DNA from: Zhengitettix transpicula
Taxonomy: Eukaryota; Arthropoda; Insecta; Orthoptera; Tetrigidae
Length of the DNA: 64,000 nt
Direction of reading: 5' to 3'
NCBI GenBank assembly: GCA_037074705.1
Contig: CM073594.1
Coordinates: forward strand, 62,740,509-62,804,508
The translations under genes were made by a program, and so were the position numbers. Below the pieces are notes generated by a model. It ran no database searches. It was not told the DNA's origin and saw only the letters and a list, made by a program, of their open reading frames with translations. Below are positions 1 through 11,165 of the stretch, in pieces (the first letter of the stretch is position 1; every line of letters begins with the position of its first letter).

Positions 1-469
1 TACGAATGTTATCAGGTAATTGCTCCAGAAATAAAGTACGTAGTATCTGGTCATTGCACTGACCAACTGAGAGATTACGCATTTTCTGAAGAATTAATGA
101 AGGCTTTTCTTCAACAATTGAATGACCGAGCAATAATCGACGAAGTCTTTTCTCATCTGATTCACCAAACGCACTGATAATTCTGTTTTTAATAGTGACA
201 TACTTATCTGTGCTCGGAGGCCGTTCGATGACGTCACTGATGACGTCCAATGTCGCCTCGTCTAAGCTTATAAGTACATGGTTGTACTTAGCGGCGTCGG
301 AAGTAATTCGCTTCACAGCGAAAGCAGCTTCCACGACCAGGAACCATCGAGCCGGGTTGTTTTTCCAAAAAGCAGGAATCCGTATGGAGTCGGCCGAGTT
401 GATAGTAGAGATGTCTTGAGAAGTAGTAGCTGCACCATCAGTTGCGGGTGCTTCTTCGTTTTGTAACAT
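1..469 (-). CDS. Gypsy-type retrotransposon gag, partial (runs off the left edge)
   Basis: Read on the minus strand from an ATG at 469-467, the frame stays open for 156 codons to the window edge. The product begins with a short Ala/Thr/Ser-rich stretch, then IPAFWKNNPARWF and a helical region ending in LRTLFLEQLPDNIR. This pattern (PxFWxxxPxxWF near the N-terminus and a 'PSLILQKMRNL...LRTLFLEQLP' block about 130 residues later) is that of the capsid-like gag of insect Ty3/Gypsy elements, which packages element RNA. It lies directly downstream of a leader and LTR (470-1141, same strand), as expected. No stop or frameshift is seen in the visible part, so this copy may be fairly young. The rest of gag and pol lie outside the window. 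The family call is by pattern only. Confidence 0.8.
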   Translation of the reverse strand, partial: MLQNEEAPATDGAATTSQDISTINSADSIRIPAFWKNNPARWFLVVEAAFAVKRITSDAAKYNHVLISLDEATLDVISDVIERPPSTDKYVTIKNRIISAFGESDEKRLRRLLLGHSIVEEKPSLILQKMRNLSVGQCNDQILRTLFLEQLPDNIR

Positions 470-677
470 GTTGCAGAAAAATCTTGTAATTCCGGGTAAG
501 TGAATCTCCAATCTCACTTCAGGCGAAAAGCAGATTTTTCAGAGTCTCGAAGTATAGAATCGCGTCCAGGGAAGAAAATCTTCTTGGAGTCTCCGTATTA
601 TATCACGTCCAGTGAGGAAAATCTTCTCAGATTTGGTGTGTTAGATCACGTCGGGGTCACCAATTTTTCTTCTCCTA
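470..677 (-). other. Gypsy element leader between LTR and gag
   Basis: This minus-strand stretch separates the inferred LTR end (678) from the gag start codon. It contains TGGTGACCCCGACGTG at about 642-658, which is the kind of sequence that serves as a tRNA primer-binding site in insect Gypsy elements. It sits about 15 bases inside the inferred LTR end, which is further than usual, so either the LTR boundary or the primer-site call may be slightly off. A degenerate GGAAGAAAATCTTCTYRGA-like sentence is repeated on the + strand at 569-590 and 616-630. Confidence 0.5.
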
Positions 678-1141
678 TGTGGCGGACTCCGTGGTATTAT
701 CAGTTGCGACACCACACACGGGAAGAAAATTTAAAATATTTAATTATTTGTGTGATAGCACGGGATGCGATTAATTACGAGACTTGGTATTTTTTCAATA
801 TTTTATTTCTCTTTTCTAAATCATGTGTACTGCTCAATTGCTCGTAACGAACTGTACTCTAATTGTTTTTTCACTCCATAAGAAAAGAATCTTATTTTTG
901 CACAACAAAGAGAGTTCATAACGCTTCCGAGAATTACGCAGTGTTTTTGTTTTGGATTCCGCGTCGACTAGAAGTTCTCTGCGCTCTGCGCTCCGATCTC
1001 TTTTTCCCCTTCTCTGCTACGGCTGGCGACTGAGGCGTCAGCGATGCTAGCAGAGAAGTTCGTCGGCAGAGCAGTCAGCTAATGTTCGCAGAGAAGTTCG
1101 TCGAAAGATAGACGTGAAGTTCAGTGGAGGCTAGCTCCACA
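678..1141 (-). repeat. Gypsy-type 5' long terminal repeat
   Basis: On the minus strand the segment starts TGTGG (1141) and ends CCACA (678), a perfect 5-bp terminal inverted repeat with the canonical TG...CA. It lies immediately 5' of the leader and gag of the same strand, about the size (464 bp) expected of an insect Gypsy LTR. Inside it, a 16-bp block (GCAGAGAAGTTCGTCG on the + strand) occurs twice, near 1045-1060 and 1088-1103, a duplication of the kind seen in LTR promoter regions. The matching 3' LTR lies outside the window, so the boundaries are inferred from the termini only. Confidence 0.65.
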
Positions 1142-2520
1142 TATATATATATGTATGTATTTTTAAAGTATAGGAATAATTAACAACAGTGATTGAGCTT
1201 AAAACGAATTTATTATTGTTGATAAATATTACAATATGCAAAACCTATTTTTATGCCGAATTTCATGTATTAATTTGTCGAATCTCTTATTCAGAGCCAT
1301 GACTGGGTTTGATAATTAAAACCAAAATCAATGTATAAATGAAAACTGAACGAAATCAGACTCTACCATTTTAATTATCGTTTACAAATTTATATGAAAG
1401 TTTTGGTTACTCACGGACCGTCTGTCTGGTACCAGATCTTTCTCTTGTATCTTGATAACTAACACACTAAAATTTTAATATCAGGCCTTGGTTTTCACTG
1501 ATTCTACACTTCACTTTAAAATTTAGCAAGATTGGCTGTATTCCGTTGACTGCTCCGCTCCACAATAATTTACCAATGTTCTCCTGGAACAATTCCTCCA
1601 CGAAGATTTTGGAAAGTTCTATTCTGACAAAACTGCTATTACTTTCCAATATTTACGATGCAATACTTCCGTGAATGTTTTACTTTGTATTAATTCACAA
1701 CTTTAACTGGCAATACATTAACGATGTCTAGTCTCTGCTCAAGTTTTATTTGTTCTGTCCTTTGCAATGTTTCGCCGCCAACTGGTCTTTCCAAGTTCAT
1801 ACGGAGTTTAAACGCGCGCGGTCCCCACTGTTGAACAAAGGAAAAACCCGCCTTCATTGTCGCCTTTACGCACTCGTACCGCTAACAATTTACTTTATAA
1901 CAAAACAAATTAATGGCCTAATTAATTGGCATTACAGTATATATCAGCTTAAATTTAATTTATAATTACTTTACCGGTAAATTATCATTTTATTTCCACA
2001 AAAGAAATATTTACGTATTAAATTATTTCACTTATATATACTCTTATTTATTGCTTTGATTTTCTTACTATTTGTCTTTAATTTTCTTACATATTTTTAT
2101 TTAATTTTCTAGGTTATATTTAAAATTTTCTGTTTTCTGCATTAAATTGTGTTATATATTGTCGTATTTCCAGAGTGGAGGGCAAATGGAGTTTATAAAT
2201 AAATATTAAATCTGTATTAATTATAATTAATGAGAAACATTTATACTGCATTTAGTAAATACAGAAATGAATTGGTATATATTTTTCAGTATTATATAAT
2301 GTATTGGATAATCGTAAACGAATATCATTAATTATTTTAAATCATTACCAAATTGTATTGCAAAACTGTAAATGGATCAATGTTTATATAATGTCTTTAA
2401 CTGAGCAATTTTCCATTGCAATAGCACGAATTACTATCACCAGTGAGTGATTTGTTCCGAACACTGTTGAAAAGAAAGATTTAAAGTATATAAATATTCT
2501 GACTACTGAGACAACTTATA
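1142..2520. other. AT-rich sequence, no gene seen
   Basis: Starts with a short TA/TATG run next to the LTR. No exon-like open frame with plausible splice sites, RNA gene or recognisable element was found. Probably HCN intron. Confidence 0.5.
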
Positions 2521-2573
2521 AATAAACAACAGCCAATTTGAAGTCAGAAAAAATATATTTATTTATGGAACAT

Positions 2574-2616
2574 TAAACTACGTTTCGTCGCTAACTTTGC
2601 GATCTCTTCAGGTAGA
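2574..2616 (-). ncRNA. Hammerhead-ribozyme-like motif (Penelope type), solitary
   Basis: On the minus strand the order is TAC, CTGAAGA, a stem II in which TCGC pairs with GCGA, then GAAAC and GTA. Both invariant core boxes (CTGANGA and GAAA) match the hammerhead consensus. Helix III is only ACGT, the minimal form known from ribozymes of Penelope-like retroelements. Helix I is weak (two pairs), so activity is doubtful. The flank at about 2520-2550 resembles the flank of the remnant at 9.7 kb, showing one repeat family. Confidence 0.55.
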
Positions 2617-2619
2617 AGT

Positions 2620-3372
2620 TTAACACTACAAAACTAAACAATTAGAATGATTAAAATACAATTTTTAACAAAAATTAGGCAGAAAACAATATAAATTTAG
2701 ATGGACTTACAAATTTTGAGTCAGGTCGTTCTACCTTGATTAAAAGATTTAAATAAATTTTCTATTCTATTTTTTTATAACGCAGAGCCATGTGGTAGTC
2801 TCTAGTTTATTTTATTTATTCGCCTCCCTTAGAAATTTTTATGTAAGCCGCACAACTTGATTTTATTAGCTATAGGTTCCCTCACGAGCCAGTTCATTGA
2901 CATTTTCAAGTCCTTGACTTGTTCCATGGAACTACGAAGTTACCTTCTGCCCTTTTGCAAGACTCGACCCGATCCTAATTGTTAGGTTCAACATTCTGAA
3001 AGGATGTTGTCAATATGTTACAACTGTGCATTTTATAATTAAGTTCGTGATTTATATTTTTCATATAATTTAAGGGTTTCTTTTTTCTGTGATAACATGT
3101 TCCATTATTATTAAAGTTAATTTATGATAACTAAAACCAAATAAAAAAATCAAACATACGTGCAATGAACTATTATGTTTAGAAAGAATAGTGCAACAGA
3201 TTGAAACGACTGTCTAAGCCAGTTTGTCACATGATGACAGAATAAAATCCGAGAAACGTTCTCTGTGGAATATATATTCCTTAAAAATAATTTTTGTTTC
3301 CTTTAATTAAAAATAAGTTATTTCGTGTCTTTGAAGTCTTTTTTTTTATATTTCTGTTTTGTTCTTCCTCAG
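2620..3372. other. HCN intron end, no other feature seen
   Basis: AT-rich sequence leading to a good polypyrimidine tract and TCAG acceptor at 3369-3372. A modest GC patch at about 2880-2960 has no open frame of interest. Confidence 0.6.
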
Positions 3373-3509
3373 GCATTATGCAGCAGGACAACGCTGAGCA
3401 GGTTATCCTGGACCCCAAACTTATAGCGAAGCACTACCTGAAAACGTGGTTCTTCCTCGACCTCATTAGTTCCATTCCTCTCGACTACATTTTCCTGATA
3501 TTCAACCAG
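3373..3509 (+). CDS. Ih: HCN (Ih) channel exon: S2-S3 loop and S3
   Basis: The exon lies between a TCAG acceptor and a GTAAGC donor. It starts with two bases completing a Gly codon, then 45 codons ending FLIFNQ at a phase-0 donor. The product ([18 protein letters not shown]... then [16 protein letters not shown]) is the very conserved intracellular S2-S3 loop and S3 segment of arthropod hyperpolarization-activated cation channels, which carry the pacemaker current at the plasma membrane of neurons and muscle. The N-terminus, S1 and S2 must lie left of the window. The previous exon should end one base into a Gly codon (...FRTG type). Third-position GC is about 71% by hand count, far above the surrounding intron. 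The next exon (6447) joins in phase. Confidence 0.93.
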
Positions 3510-5200
3510 GTAAGCATCAAATTTTGCTGTTCATACTTCCTTTATTTCACTTAACCCCTTCTCACTCTACAAGAAACGAAAATGTTTGCTCATTTTGGCC
3601 AGTAATTAAAGTGCCATTGACAATCTATAAAATATCATAACACCAAAAATGTTAATTACTATGGTTGTAAATTATTTAAGAATTTTTTATTTCCTAACAA
3701 CGCATTGTATAAAAGTGTCATTGAAAATAATTTTGATAAATCATGAATTTAAAAAGAATTTATAGCTTACTTTAATTGTAATTTCGGTTCAATGTTAGCG
3801 TATATTAAATAATGTTTAAGATTCATACTGACAGACTGTCGCACCTGTTTAAATATATGAGGAAAACGATAAAAATATTTTTATAAGTCTTACGAATTCA
3901 TTTTCATTCGAATTGTTGATGCTGGTAGATATAATTTCTCACTGATAGCAAAAACAATTGTTACAGCATCTAAAATTATGTCACTTAAGATTATGCCTGA
4001 TGTAATAAGATACCTCCGTCACCAAAATTGATTCCTTTAAATACATTATTCACATTTTTTTCGCTTGTAATATAATGCTTTTAATATATATTTAAATGAA
4101 TGGAATTTTGCTTTCGAATGCAATTTTTATAAATATATTTCCTAAACTGCATCAATAACATGCTTATTGTTATTTTTCTAAAGCTTTTACTAAATACATT
4201 TTTTCTATATATCAGTATTGTTTGAAAAAAATTTCTAAACTAATTAAATATCTTGCCTGTTTACTAAAGCTTTAAATAACATTTATTTTTATAAGTATTT
4301 TTAAAGGAACAAAACTTGCCTGCTTAATTAATAATCTATTTTTTTGTATTAAATTGCATACCATATTTTATTCTAATAATATTTTGTTCGTAACGACGAT
4401 TATTTCTAACTTTATCTCTGTATGCATCGAGCTCCGCATTATCAAGCTTAATACTCCCATAACGATGGCGTAATTTTTTATGTAGACATTAAAATCCTTA
4501 GTAACACTGTATGATAATTTCTTTTTTAAAAAAATGGGCGCTGTATAGTGAAAAAATAATTTCTCTTCTCGAGGCAGCAGATGAAAACATTTTCTTACAA
4601 TTAACTTTCCACGAGCGCACCTGGAGGCAACGCTCCATTGCCCTCCCTTAAAATTAATTTCCCCACGTGCGTCTCGTCTCCACCTTCCTCTTCTTACTGG
4701 CCGGAGAGAATATTTGAGTGCGCGGACCGGGAGACAAAAAATTATTATATCAGTCTGCAAATTTTGGCCTACTCTGAGCTGTGCGGCGGGCGGGCTTCTT
4801 TCAGGAAAACTTCTGAGGACCATAACTAATGCACCAGCTATAGCAGTTGTGCTATATCACAACTGTCTATACATAACTAAAAAGACCGGCGACAGCGAGG
4901 ATGTTATTTAATCGTTGAATTCATAGATGGATGACCCCTGCCATTGTCCGATAAAAACTTTTGTAAGTCACTGTCAATCAAAAATTAAATTGTAATTGCT
5001 TTAAAATTATTTTTCAAGGTTTAAGTCCAATATTGACTTTTAAAATCTGGATAGTTAACGCCTTAATATTTGTTTTCATATTTTTTCCGGATACTGTCAC
5101 TAGGAAAAATCATTGTAGATTGTAGATGTACAATTTATATAATTACAGCATCGCATAATAAAATTCAGTATACAGTCAAAAGATTCCTCTTTGGTCCGTG
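3510..5200. other. HCN intron, first part
   Basis: AT-rich intron. A GC-richer patch around 4600-4800 carries short open frames on both strands but shows no codon bias or recognisable protein. Nothing else seen. Confidence 0.6.
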
Positions 5201-5415
5201 GCAAAACTGATGACGTCAATCACATTACTCTCCTTCTTCCTATTTCAGATCCTGCATAGTGAATACACATATTAAATAAATATCACGTTTACGTAAACAA
5301 TTACTGACTACACAATAGGCTGGCGTCAACTCAATGCCCGTGATTTATCTTTCTGTCGTGATATTTTCACATAGGTAAAACTTTACCTTATTAAAAAACA
5401 CTCATTTTCATATTT

Positions 5416-6068
5416 AAAAATATTAAATTCCTCCCACGTACGTAATTTGACATTTTAAATATAATTTCAGACATAACTTCGATGGTTCAAAATTGTATTT
5501 CCTGTCAGGACACACAAACGGTCACATGATTTAAATCCCCACAAATCAAACTTTCACCGCGATTGCGTCATCCAATGACGTCACCTTAATTCCTGTGTTA
5601 TGTTTCATATGAAAAGAATACATCATTTTTTTAAAAAAAATCATTTATCATTTTCAGTTTCATTTTTCTCATTTATAAATTTCAAACTGCATCAAGTGCG
5701 TCACAATTTATTACCAAAAATATTGAAAATTATCTAACAGTCTTGAAAAATATTAAATTCCTCCCACGTGCGTAACGTTTTAAATATAATTTCAGACATC
5801 ACTTCGATGGGTCAAAATTTTATTTCTTGTCAGGACACACACGGTCAGATGATTTAAATCCGCCACAAATCAAACTTTTACCGCGATGACGTCATCCGAT
5901 GACGTCACCTTAATTCCTGTGGTATGTTTCATATGAAGAATGTAACGCATTTTTTAAAATTTATAATTTTTAGTTACTTTTTTCGAATATTTCGTTTCTA
6001 AATTTCAAATTTCATCAAGTGCCTCACAATTTATTACCAAAAAAAATTGAAAATTATCTAACAGTCTT
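5416..6068. repeat. Two-copy tandem duplication, about 330 bp per unit
   Basis: Unit 1 is 5416-5745 and unit 2 is 5746-6068. Both begin AAAAATATTAAATTCCTCCC and end TTATCTAACAGTCTTG, with many substitutions and small indels between, so the duplication is not recent. Each unit contains the paired GACGTCA motifs described separately. Confidence 0.85.
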
Positions 6069-6133
6069 GCAAAAAATAAATCTTTATTGCCGAATAAGTG
6101 AATAAATAATTTAATTCAAATTCTTCATGGACA

Positions 6134-6165
6134 TACTCGACGTTTCGGACTTACATTAGGACAGG
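6134..6165 (-). repeat. Decayed hammerhead/Penelope LTR remnant
   Basis: The minus strand reads GTCC...TAAGTCCGAAACGTCGAGTATG: the GAAACGTCG end and a partial stem remain, but the CTGANGA box is lost. Flanking AATAAA-rich sequence resembles the other copies of the family. Confidence 0.35.
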
Positions 6166-6446
6166 AACATCTGTGGGCTGAATAACAACAAATACTTTAG
6201 AAAAATGAAGAAATAACAACAAAATTAAATAGATCGTTAAATTGTAATGATTAACAGTTATCCTCTTACGCTTTGATCTGTGCACTCTCTTTCTTCCCAT
6301 TGTAGCTTTAGGTATTGGACGGTATTGGGATCTGTTGAAGCACTTTGGCACGTTGTTATGCGCTTTCCTTGGCACGCCTAAAGCATCTCACTGCACGGCT
6401 TCTTTTCAAGGATGTTATCACGTGCCTTGGCCCACTACTGTTGCAG

Positions 6447-6584
6447 GACTTCAGCGAGAGTTTCCAGATCCTTCACGCAGGACGAGCTCTGCGGATCCTG
6501 AGGCTCGCGAAGCTACTCAGTCTGGTGCGACTGCTGAGGTTGTCCAGGCTCGTGAGATACGTCAGCCAGTGGGAAGAAGTCTAC
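6447..6584 (+). CDS. Ih: HCN (Ih) channel exon: S4 voltage sensor
   Basis: Acceptor TTGCAG, donor GTAAGT, 46 codons, phase 0 at both ends. The product starts [20 protein letters not shown] and ends SQWEEVY. The Arg residues spaced every three positions in RALRILRL...[12 protein letters not shown] form the S4 voltage sensor of HCN channels, and SQWEEV is the S4-S5 linker that couples the sensor to the gate. Third-position GC is about 74% by hand count and CpGs are frequent. In flies and crustaceans this part of the gene is subject to alternative splicing; I saw no second S4-type exon in the neighbouring introns. The intron that follows (6585-33552) is about 27 kb. Confidence 0.95.
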
Positions 6585-8328
6585 GTAAGTAAACAACCAA
6601 CGATGGGTTGGCGAGCAACTTTCTGCTTGCACAAGCTTACACCTGTCTCTCTCTCTATCTGTCTATGATACACTTACAGGGTCACACAGTAAGTATCAAA
6701 CACCACGAAAGTCCCTGTCATATTTCGTATTCTACATTTACATTTAAATAAAATTTGTTAAGTGAATAATAGAATGGTTGCAGAAGTATCATGAATATAG
6801 TAGAAACAATATCGTGAGGTAATTCCCTTTTGATACCATCTTTGGACCTGTTATTTCCCAAAATTCAGACATACAGCATCAATTTTTTTTTCAGGGCTCT
6901 CATGAGTTGAATTTAAAAAGCGTCGTGGTCCAAACCAACTCTAATAAATTAATCAGTCCGTGATGACGTCATAGTATGAACTCGACGTAATGCCAGTCTT
7001 ACCGGTATATATTACACGTGAAAAGAAGATAATTCATGCATATTCCTACGACCTCACGGAAACCGAGCTTGAACGACAGTTTATAATACTACTTCTTGCT
7101 CCTGCTATCGATTCATTTAGACGAAAACTCATGTCAAGTTTTCACAGTCGTCCAGTTAGAACGTTTTTCTACATTTTAAAATATGGCGATGGCACTAACC
7201 TCTCAGCTTTCCTGAAGACGCTAAGACAAAGCAGTGACATCATCTCCACAGTGCTAAACCTGTTATTATTCGGTGACGCACTACGAAAGTGGTGAGACCC
7301 CAAAGACATTGACGATACAACATTACTGCAACCATTCTGGAGAAGGAACATGTCCGATTAACGAGAAAACTTGTGTCACAATTCAAGTAAACGTTGATAG
7401 ATGAAAACTTCCTTTAATAATTTTTAAATATTATTTTTTTTTAAATAAAATCATAATTATATGACAAGATCGTATCTGAAAATCTCAATAATAAAGAAAC
7501 TTTTCCTTAGGTAGTTAAATTCTACAGTCTGTTAATAATAGAATTGCATTGTATGTCACATCTCAAAGTTCTGTGATATCGAAGAGATCATCTTCCTACG
7601 TTGTGTCTTGCGTAGAAATATTTAGAAATATCTTTCCCTCTAAAGTAACTCTCGCTTATAATGAACCACATTCTTCTATAGTGAAGTATACTAGAAACTT
7701 GTTTCTGTAGTACGTATTTTTTGATTCGTAAGTAAATTGTTACAAATAGTTACTTTTGCTATCCATTAGCCCAGATTTCCCAATATTCGTAGTATTCATA
7801 ATTAAAGTTATAAACTTGAGTTATTTTAATTTTAAAAAAAAAATATAAAACTAATTTGCGTGAAATTTTTTTAAAAATAAAGGTATTATAAGGAATATTC
7901 TGTTAGTTTTGATTTAAACTATTGCAATTTAAACGCCGCTACTAACTTATCTCCTTTATCACTTATTCCGTTTTATGTTTGAGAGTCTGCGGAAACTTTT
8001 ATAATCAGTCATTTAGACATATATCAAGTGTATTTTTAAGTTTGATATTCGATCAGCAGTTACCCATTTTAATTATTTCGAATGTCGGAATTAAATTAGC
8101 GCCTGCTCATCCTTGTAAAATGTGGAACGTTTCGACAGCTATCTTCGCCGTCGTAATGTGATGCGCTCTCCCCCCCCCCCCCTATCGCATTGATGTGGTA
8201 GGTCTTGCGTTGCCCAGGCACTGAAATGTGACCTTTTTTTCCAGCGAGTGTTGGGTGTACCGATGGACCATAAAGTGTTGCTCATGCTCGAGATTTCCAC
8301 GCAGATCAAAATACTGTAGTTCTGGGGT
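6585..8328. other. Start of the 27-kb HCN intron
   Basis: AT-rich. A frame of about 100 codons at 6990-7295 on the + strand has no recognisable domain and no splice context. A run of 14 C residues lies near 8170. Nothing else seen. Confidence 0.5.
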
Positions 8329-8380
8329 GTACTTCACTTGAGAAAGTTGACCGAGTACGACATCGAAACGTCGTGGTGGA
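8329..8380 (+). repeat. Possible degenerate hammerhead/Penelope remnant
   Basis: CACTTGAGAAAGTTG, then CGACATCGAAACGTCGTGG, gives a GTTG/CGAC stem and the GAAACGTCG end of the family, but the CTGANGA box is damaged in two positions. It sits in a GC-richer block (8190-8470) that probably is one old element copy. Confidence 0.25.
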
Positions 8381-9660
8381 AACCCAAGAACTACTTCTTC
8401 AACATGTACACCCGGAAATCCTTCGAGGCAGTCAATTGTAGCCAAATTCGCGTCACTGGTGATAAATTGAGGAAGCAGCTCTATATTGTTGCACGTTTCA
8501 ATTGGCAGAACTGCAATTGACGCCGTACTTGATAGACGTTACAAAGTCAACAAAATATGATATGACGCGAATAAAAAAATGACGGTCCTTCTTCATGTGA
8601 CTGCCAGTGTATGAAGATGTCATTTTAGTCTAATCCAATTTATTGGCTGAGGGTAATATTTTTTTAAAAAAAATATCAGACATTTCCATTAATCTCAAGT
8701 ACTTAAAATCTCAAAAAATTATATTTGTTAGAAATAACAGTCAGCTTGGAGAAAATGAACAAAGTGTTTGTCGAGATTGAGCGTAGCGTCGGTGATGGAT
8801 GACGCGAGGGGCTTCTTCCTCCCCGCCTGCACTGCTTAACTACCTTGTCCCAGAAGCTGCTTCACAACATGTGCTCTCTTTTGTCCGTCCTGGGGTACAT
8901 TAGCTTGCACTGGAACATTGCCATGCAGCTAATGGCGCTGCTTTATGGTGCGCTTCATGCTGCCGCTGCAACCGCTGCTGCTATTGCCTCAACGCAAAAG
9001 GGAACTTAGGAAGAGCAAAAGCTTAAGAATCGAATCCTCCTTATTTTTGTGACTGTGAGCTATGCATGGCTGTTCCCCGCAGAACACAGAGCTAAATACC
9101 ACCAAAAGAAAAGGTATCCATTCCATCGTTCTTAATTGTATAATATATTGTTATTTATTAATCAGACGATCTAATCAGACTAAAACTTAATCATTATTAC
9201 TCTTATATAATTCTAAACCAGCTAAGCTTAATTATGTTCATATCATTTTACAACGGTCAATTCTTCCTGATACATACGAGTTTATATCAATTTTTTATCA
9301 GGTTAAACATTAAAGTTCCTGTTTCCTGCTGACAAGCGCTGAAATCGTAAATTTAATCTTAATATGGAAACAAAAAATAGTTGTTTCTTCAGTACGTTCT
9401 AACAATTGTCCCATAATATTATTATTAACCCAACGTAAAATATTTCTACTTGTATAGAAAGTTAGTTGACTGTTCATGTATTTTAAAAAACATACAGAAA
9501 AATATTTATTTGGCCCGGGTTAAAAATAATCATTGTGTGGTGTCTTACTGACCCCTTTATTCTTAATAAATAATAAATAGATTTTAAATAATTTATTTGT
9601 AAAATAACTCAAATTAATAATGATATATACAAATATGTGTTGTGACTAACGAGAAAACTA
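8381..9660. other. Intron sequence with a GC-richer block
   Basis: 8760-9010 is clearly richer in GC than its surroundings and includes a CTG/GCT-rich stretch. Its frames are interrupted and match nothing I know. The rest is AT-rich and featureless. Confidence 0.4.
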
Positions 9661-9715
9661 ATAAATAAATATACATCAGCCAATTTTAAGCCACAAAAAA
9701 AGAGATTTTATTAAA

Positions 9716-9748
9716 TTAAGAACGTTTCATTGCGATTAACAATGGGAC
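9716..9748 (-). repeat. Decayed hammerhead/Penelope LTR remnant
   Basis: The minus strand keeps CATTG...CAATGAAACGTT (stem II plus GAAACGTT) but has lost CTGANGA. The upstream flank (about 9665-9710, AAATAAATATACATCAGCC...) parallels the flank of the 2.6-kb copy. Confidence 0.4.
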
Positions 9749-10156
9749 CGTTTTAGAATTTGAAATTATAACAATATATAAAGTAAATATTACAAAAGCA
9801 ATAAATTTTATTCAAATTGTTTTTATCATTTTTTATGTTAATATCTGTTTTATAGGATGTGATGTATAGAATTTCGCTCAGTAATCTCGAGAAGTAGTTC
9901 GTTTCTTCGTCCAAAATTGATACTTTACACCAATATGATTTGAGATTATTTAAATAAATATGTTCAGACAAAACAGAATAATTTTAAATACTACTATTTA
10001 TATTATTTTTATGATATTTTAACCTTTTTTTATAAAGAGCGCTTGGTTTGGCTTATATTTGTGGCCAGATAGAGAATAATAATACCCCAAGATTATTGTA
10101 TTATTGTGGTTCTCTTAACTAATTACTCAACTGATCCGAGTTATTTGGAAAAGTCG

Positions 10157-11165
10157 TCAGTAATTCTGCAAGCAATGAATTCCATTCGGTAATTGATCTA
10201 TTAACAAATGAATATTTTCCAACGTCTGTGCGTTACCCATTTTCATTAATTTTGAATGGCTGATCATTTTTAGAAATATAATTTTGCGCCAATAGATGAC
10301 TTTTAATTTCTTTCCAAGGTGTCTGACCTGTATAAGCTTGTATATTGCGGAAAGCCTCGCGTGTTTCCTCCTACTGCTTAGTGATTCTAAATTCCCGTGA
10401 GGATTGTCCGCGAATCGACCCCAAAACAGCTTTTCAGCCCGTTTTTGAATATTGTCCAACGCTAGCGTGTGTTCATTTCTACATGGATCTCAACAAGTTG
10501 TCCCATATTCTAAAATGGGCCTCACCAGATATCTTGGTTATCCTCGTATATTTCCTCAAAATCCTATTTACAAAATGTAGCGCTCCCAACCCTTTACCTG
10601 CTTCTTCGCTGGCTTGTTTTCCCCAATTTAGATCCTTACTAATCCTGATTCCAAGACATTTACAACTGTTGGATTCCGTTACAACTTCATTCCCCATTTT
10701 ATACCTAACTGGAGGAATATTTTTATTTTTTGTAAAGACAATAGCTTTACTCATCGTTGAATTGACTTGCATTTAATTGGCCATTAGTAAATGTTGTCCC
10801 GGTCAGCCTGAAGAGTCCGAGCATCCTCCACGCTTACTATTTCCCTATCAACCATTCAGTCGTCGGCAAACAGTTTAATATGTGAATTTATACCCATGTG
10901 TAGATCATTTATGTACGCAAGGAACATGAGTGGACCGATCACACTCCCCTGACTTCGGACAGTTTGTTATATATGCGAACTCTGAGTGTGTACGTTCTTT
11001 TAAAAATTCGCGAATCCAATTTAGTATCCCTGGATCTTTAACTTACTTTATAATAACGGCACAACGTCGAAGGCTTTAGAAAAGTCAATAATTATTCCGT
11101 ATATTCTCCCTTCCTTATCGACCGTGGCTCTCACACGAAAATCCAGGTCTGAAGCCGTTGCCCGC
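10157..11165 (-). pseudogene. CR1/Jockey-like non-LTR retrotransposon, reverse transcriptase remnant
   Basis: On the minus strand broken frames spell a LINE reverse transcriptase. At about 11075-11035 there is IIIDFSKAFDVVPL (RT motif A type). At about 10950-10855 GSVIGPLMFLAYINDL leads into KLFADD, the catalytic YxDD-type box (here FADD). At 10772-10479 comes a C-terminal region with CKCLGIRISKDLNWGKQ, and at 10459-10157 QKRAEKLFWGRF... and SSRRKHARLSAIYKL, which match the post-RT region of CR1/Jockey-like elements. Stops interrupt it (for example just after FADD, and within the motif A to C stretch), so it is a dead, 5'-truncated copy inside the HCN intron. The exact clade cannot be fixed by eye. 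Confidence 0.8.

Larger units (their letters stand above)
5211..6971. promoter_or_regulatory. Ih: Cluster of CRE-type palindromes TGACGTCA
   Basis: Perfect TGACGTCA octamers (the CREB/ATF site) are seen at 5211-5218, 5576-5583, 5887-5894, 5900-5907 and 6964-6971, i.e. five in 1.8 kb around the S4 exon of HCN. Three of them belong to the tandem duplication at 5416-6068. An octamer is expected about once or less per 64 kb of such AT-rich DNA. They could form a cAMP-responsive intronic enhancer, or be passengers of an unknown repeat. Function is inferred only. Confidence 0.35.

Noticed and set aside
1..1141. Endogenous retrovirus with envelope
   Set aside because: Only LTR, leader and partial gag are in the window; nothing about an envelope can be said.
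4368..4823. 151-codon minus-strand open frame
   Set aside because: No domain, low-complexity ends, and no splice or promoter context inside the HCN intron.
8760..9010. GC-rich block as an alternative S4/S5 exon of HCN
   Set aside because: All six frames were considered by eye; none shows HCN motifs or suitable splice sites.
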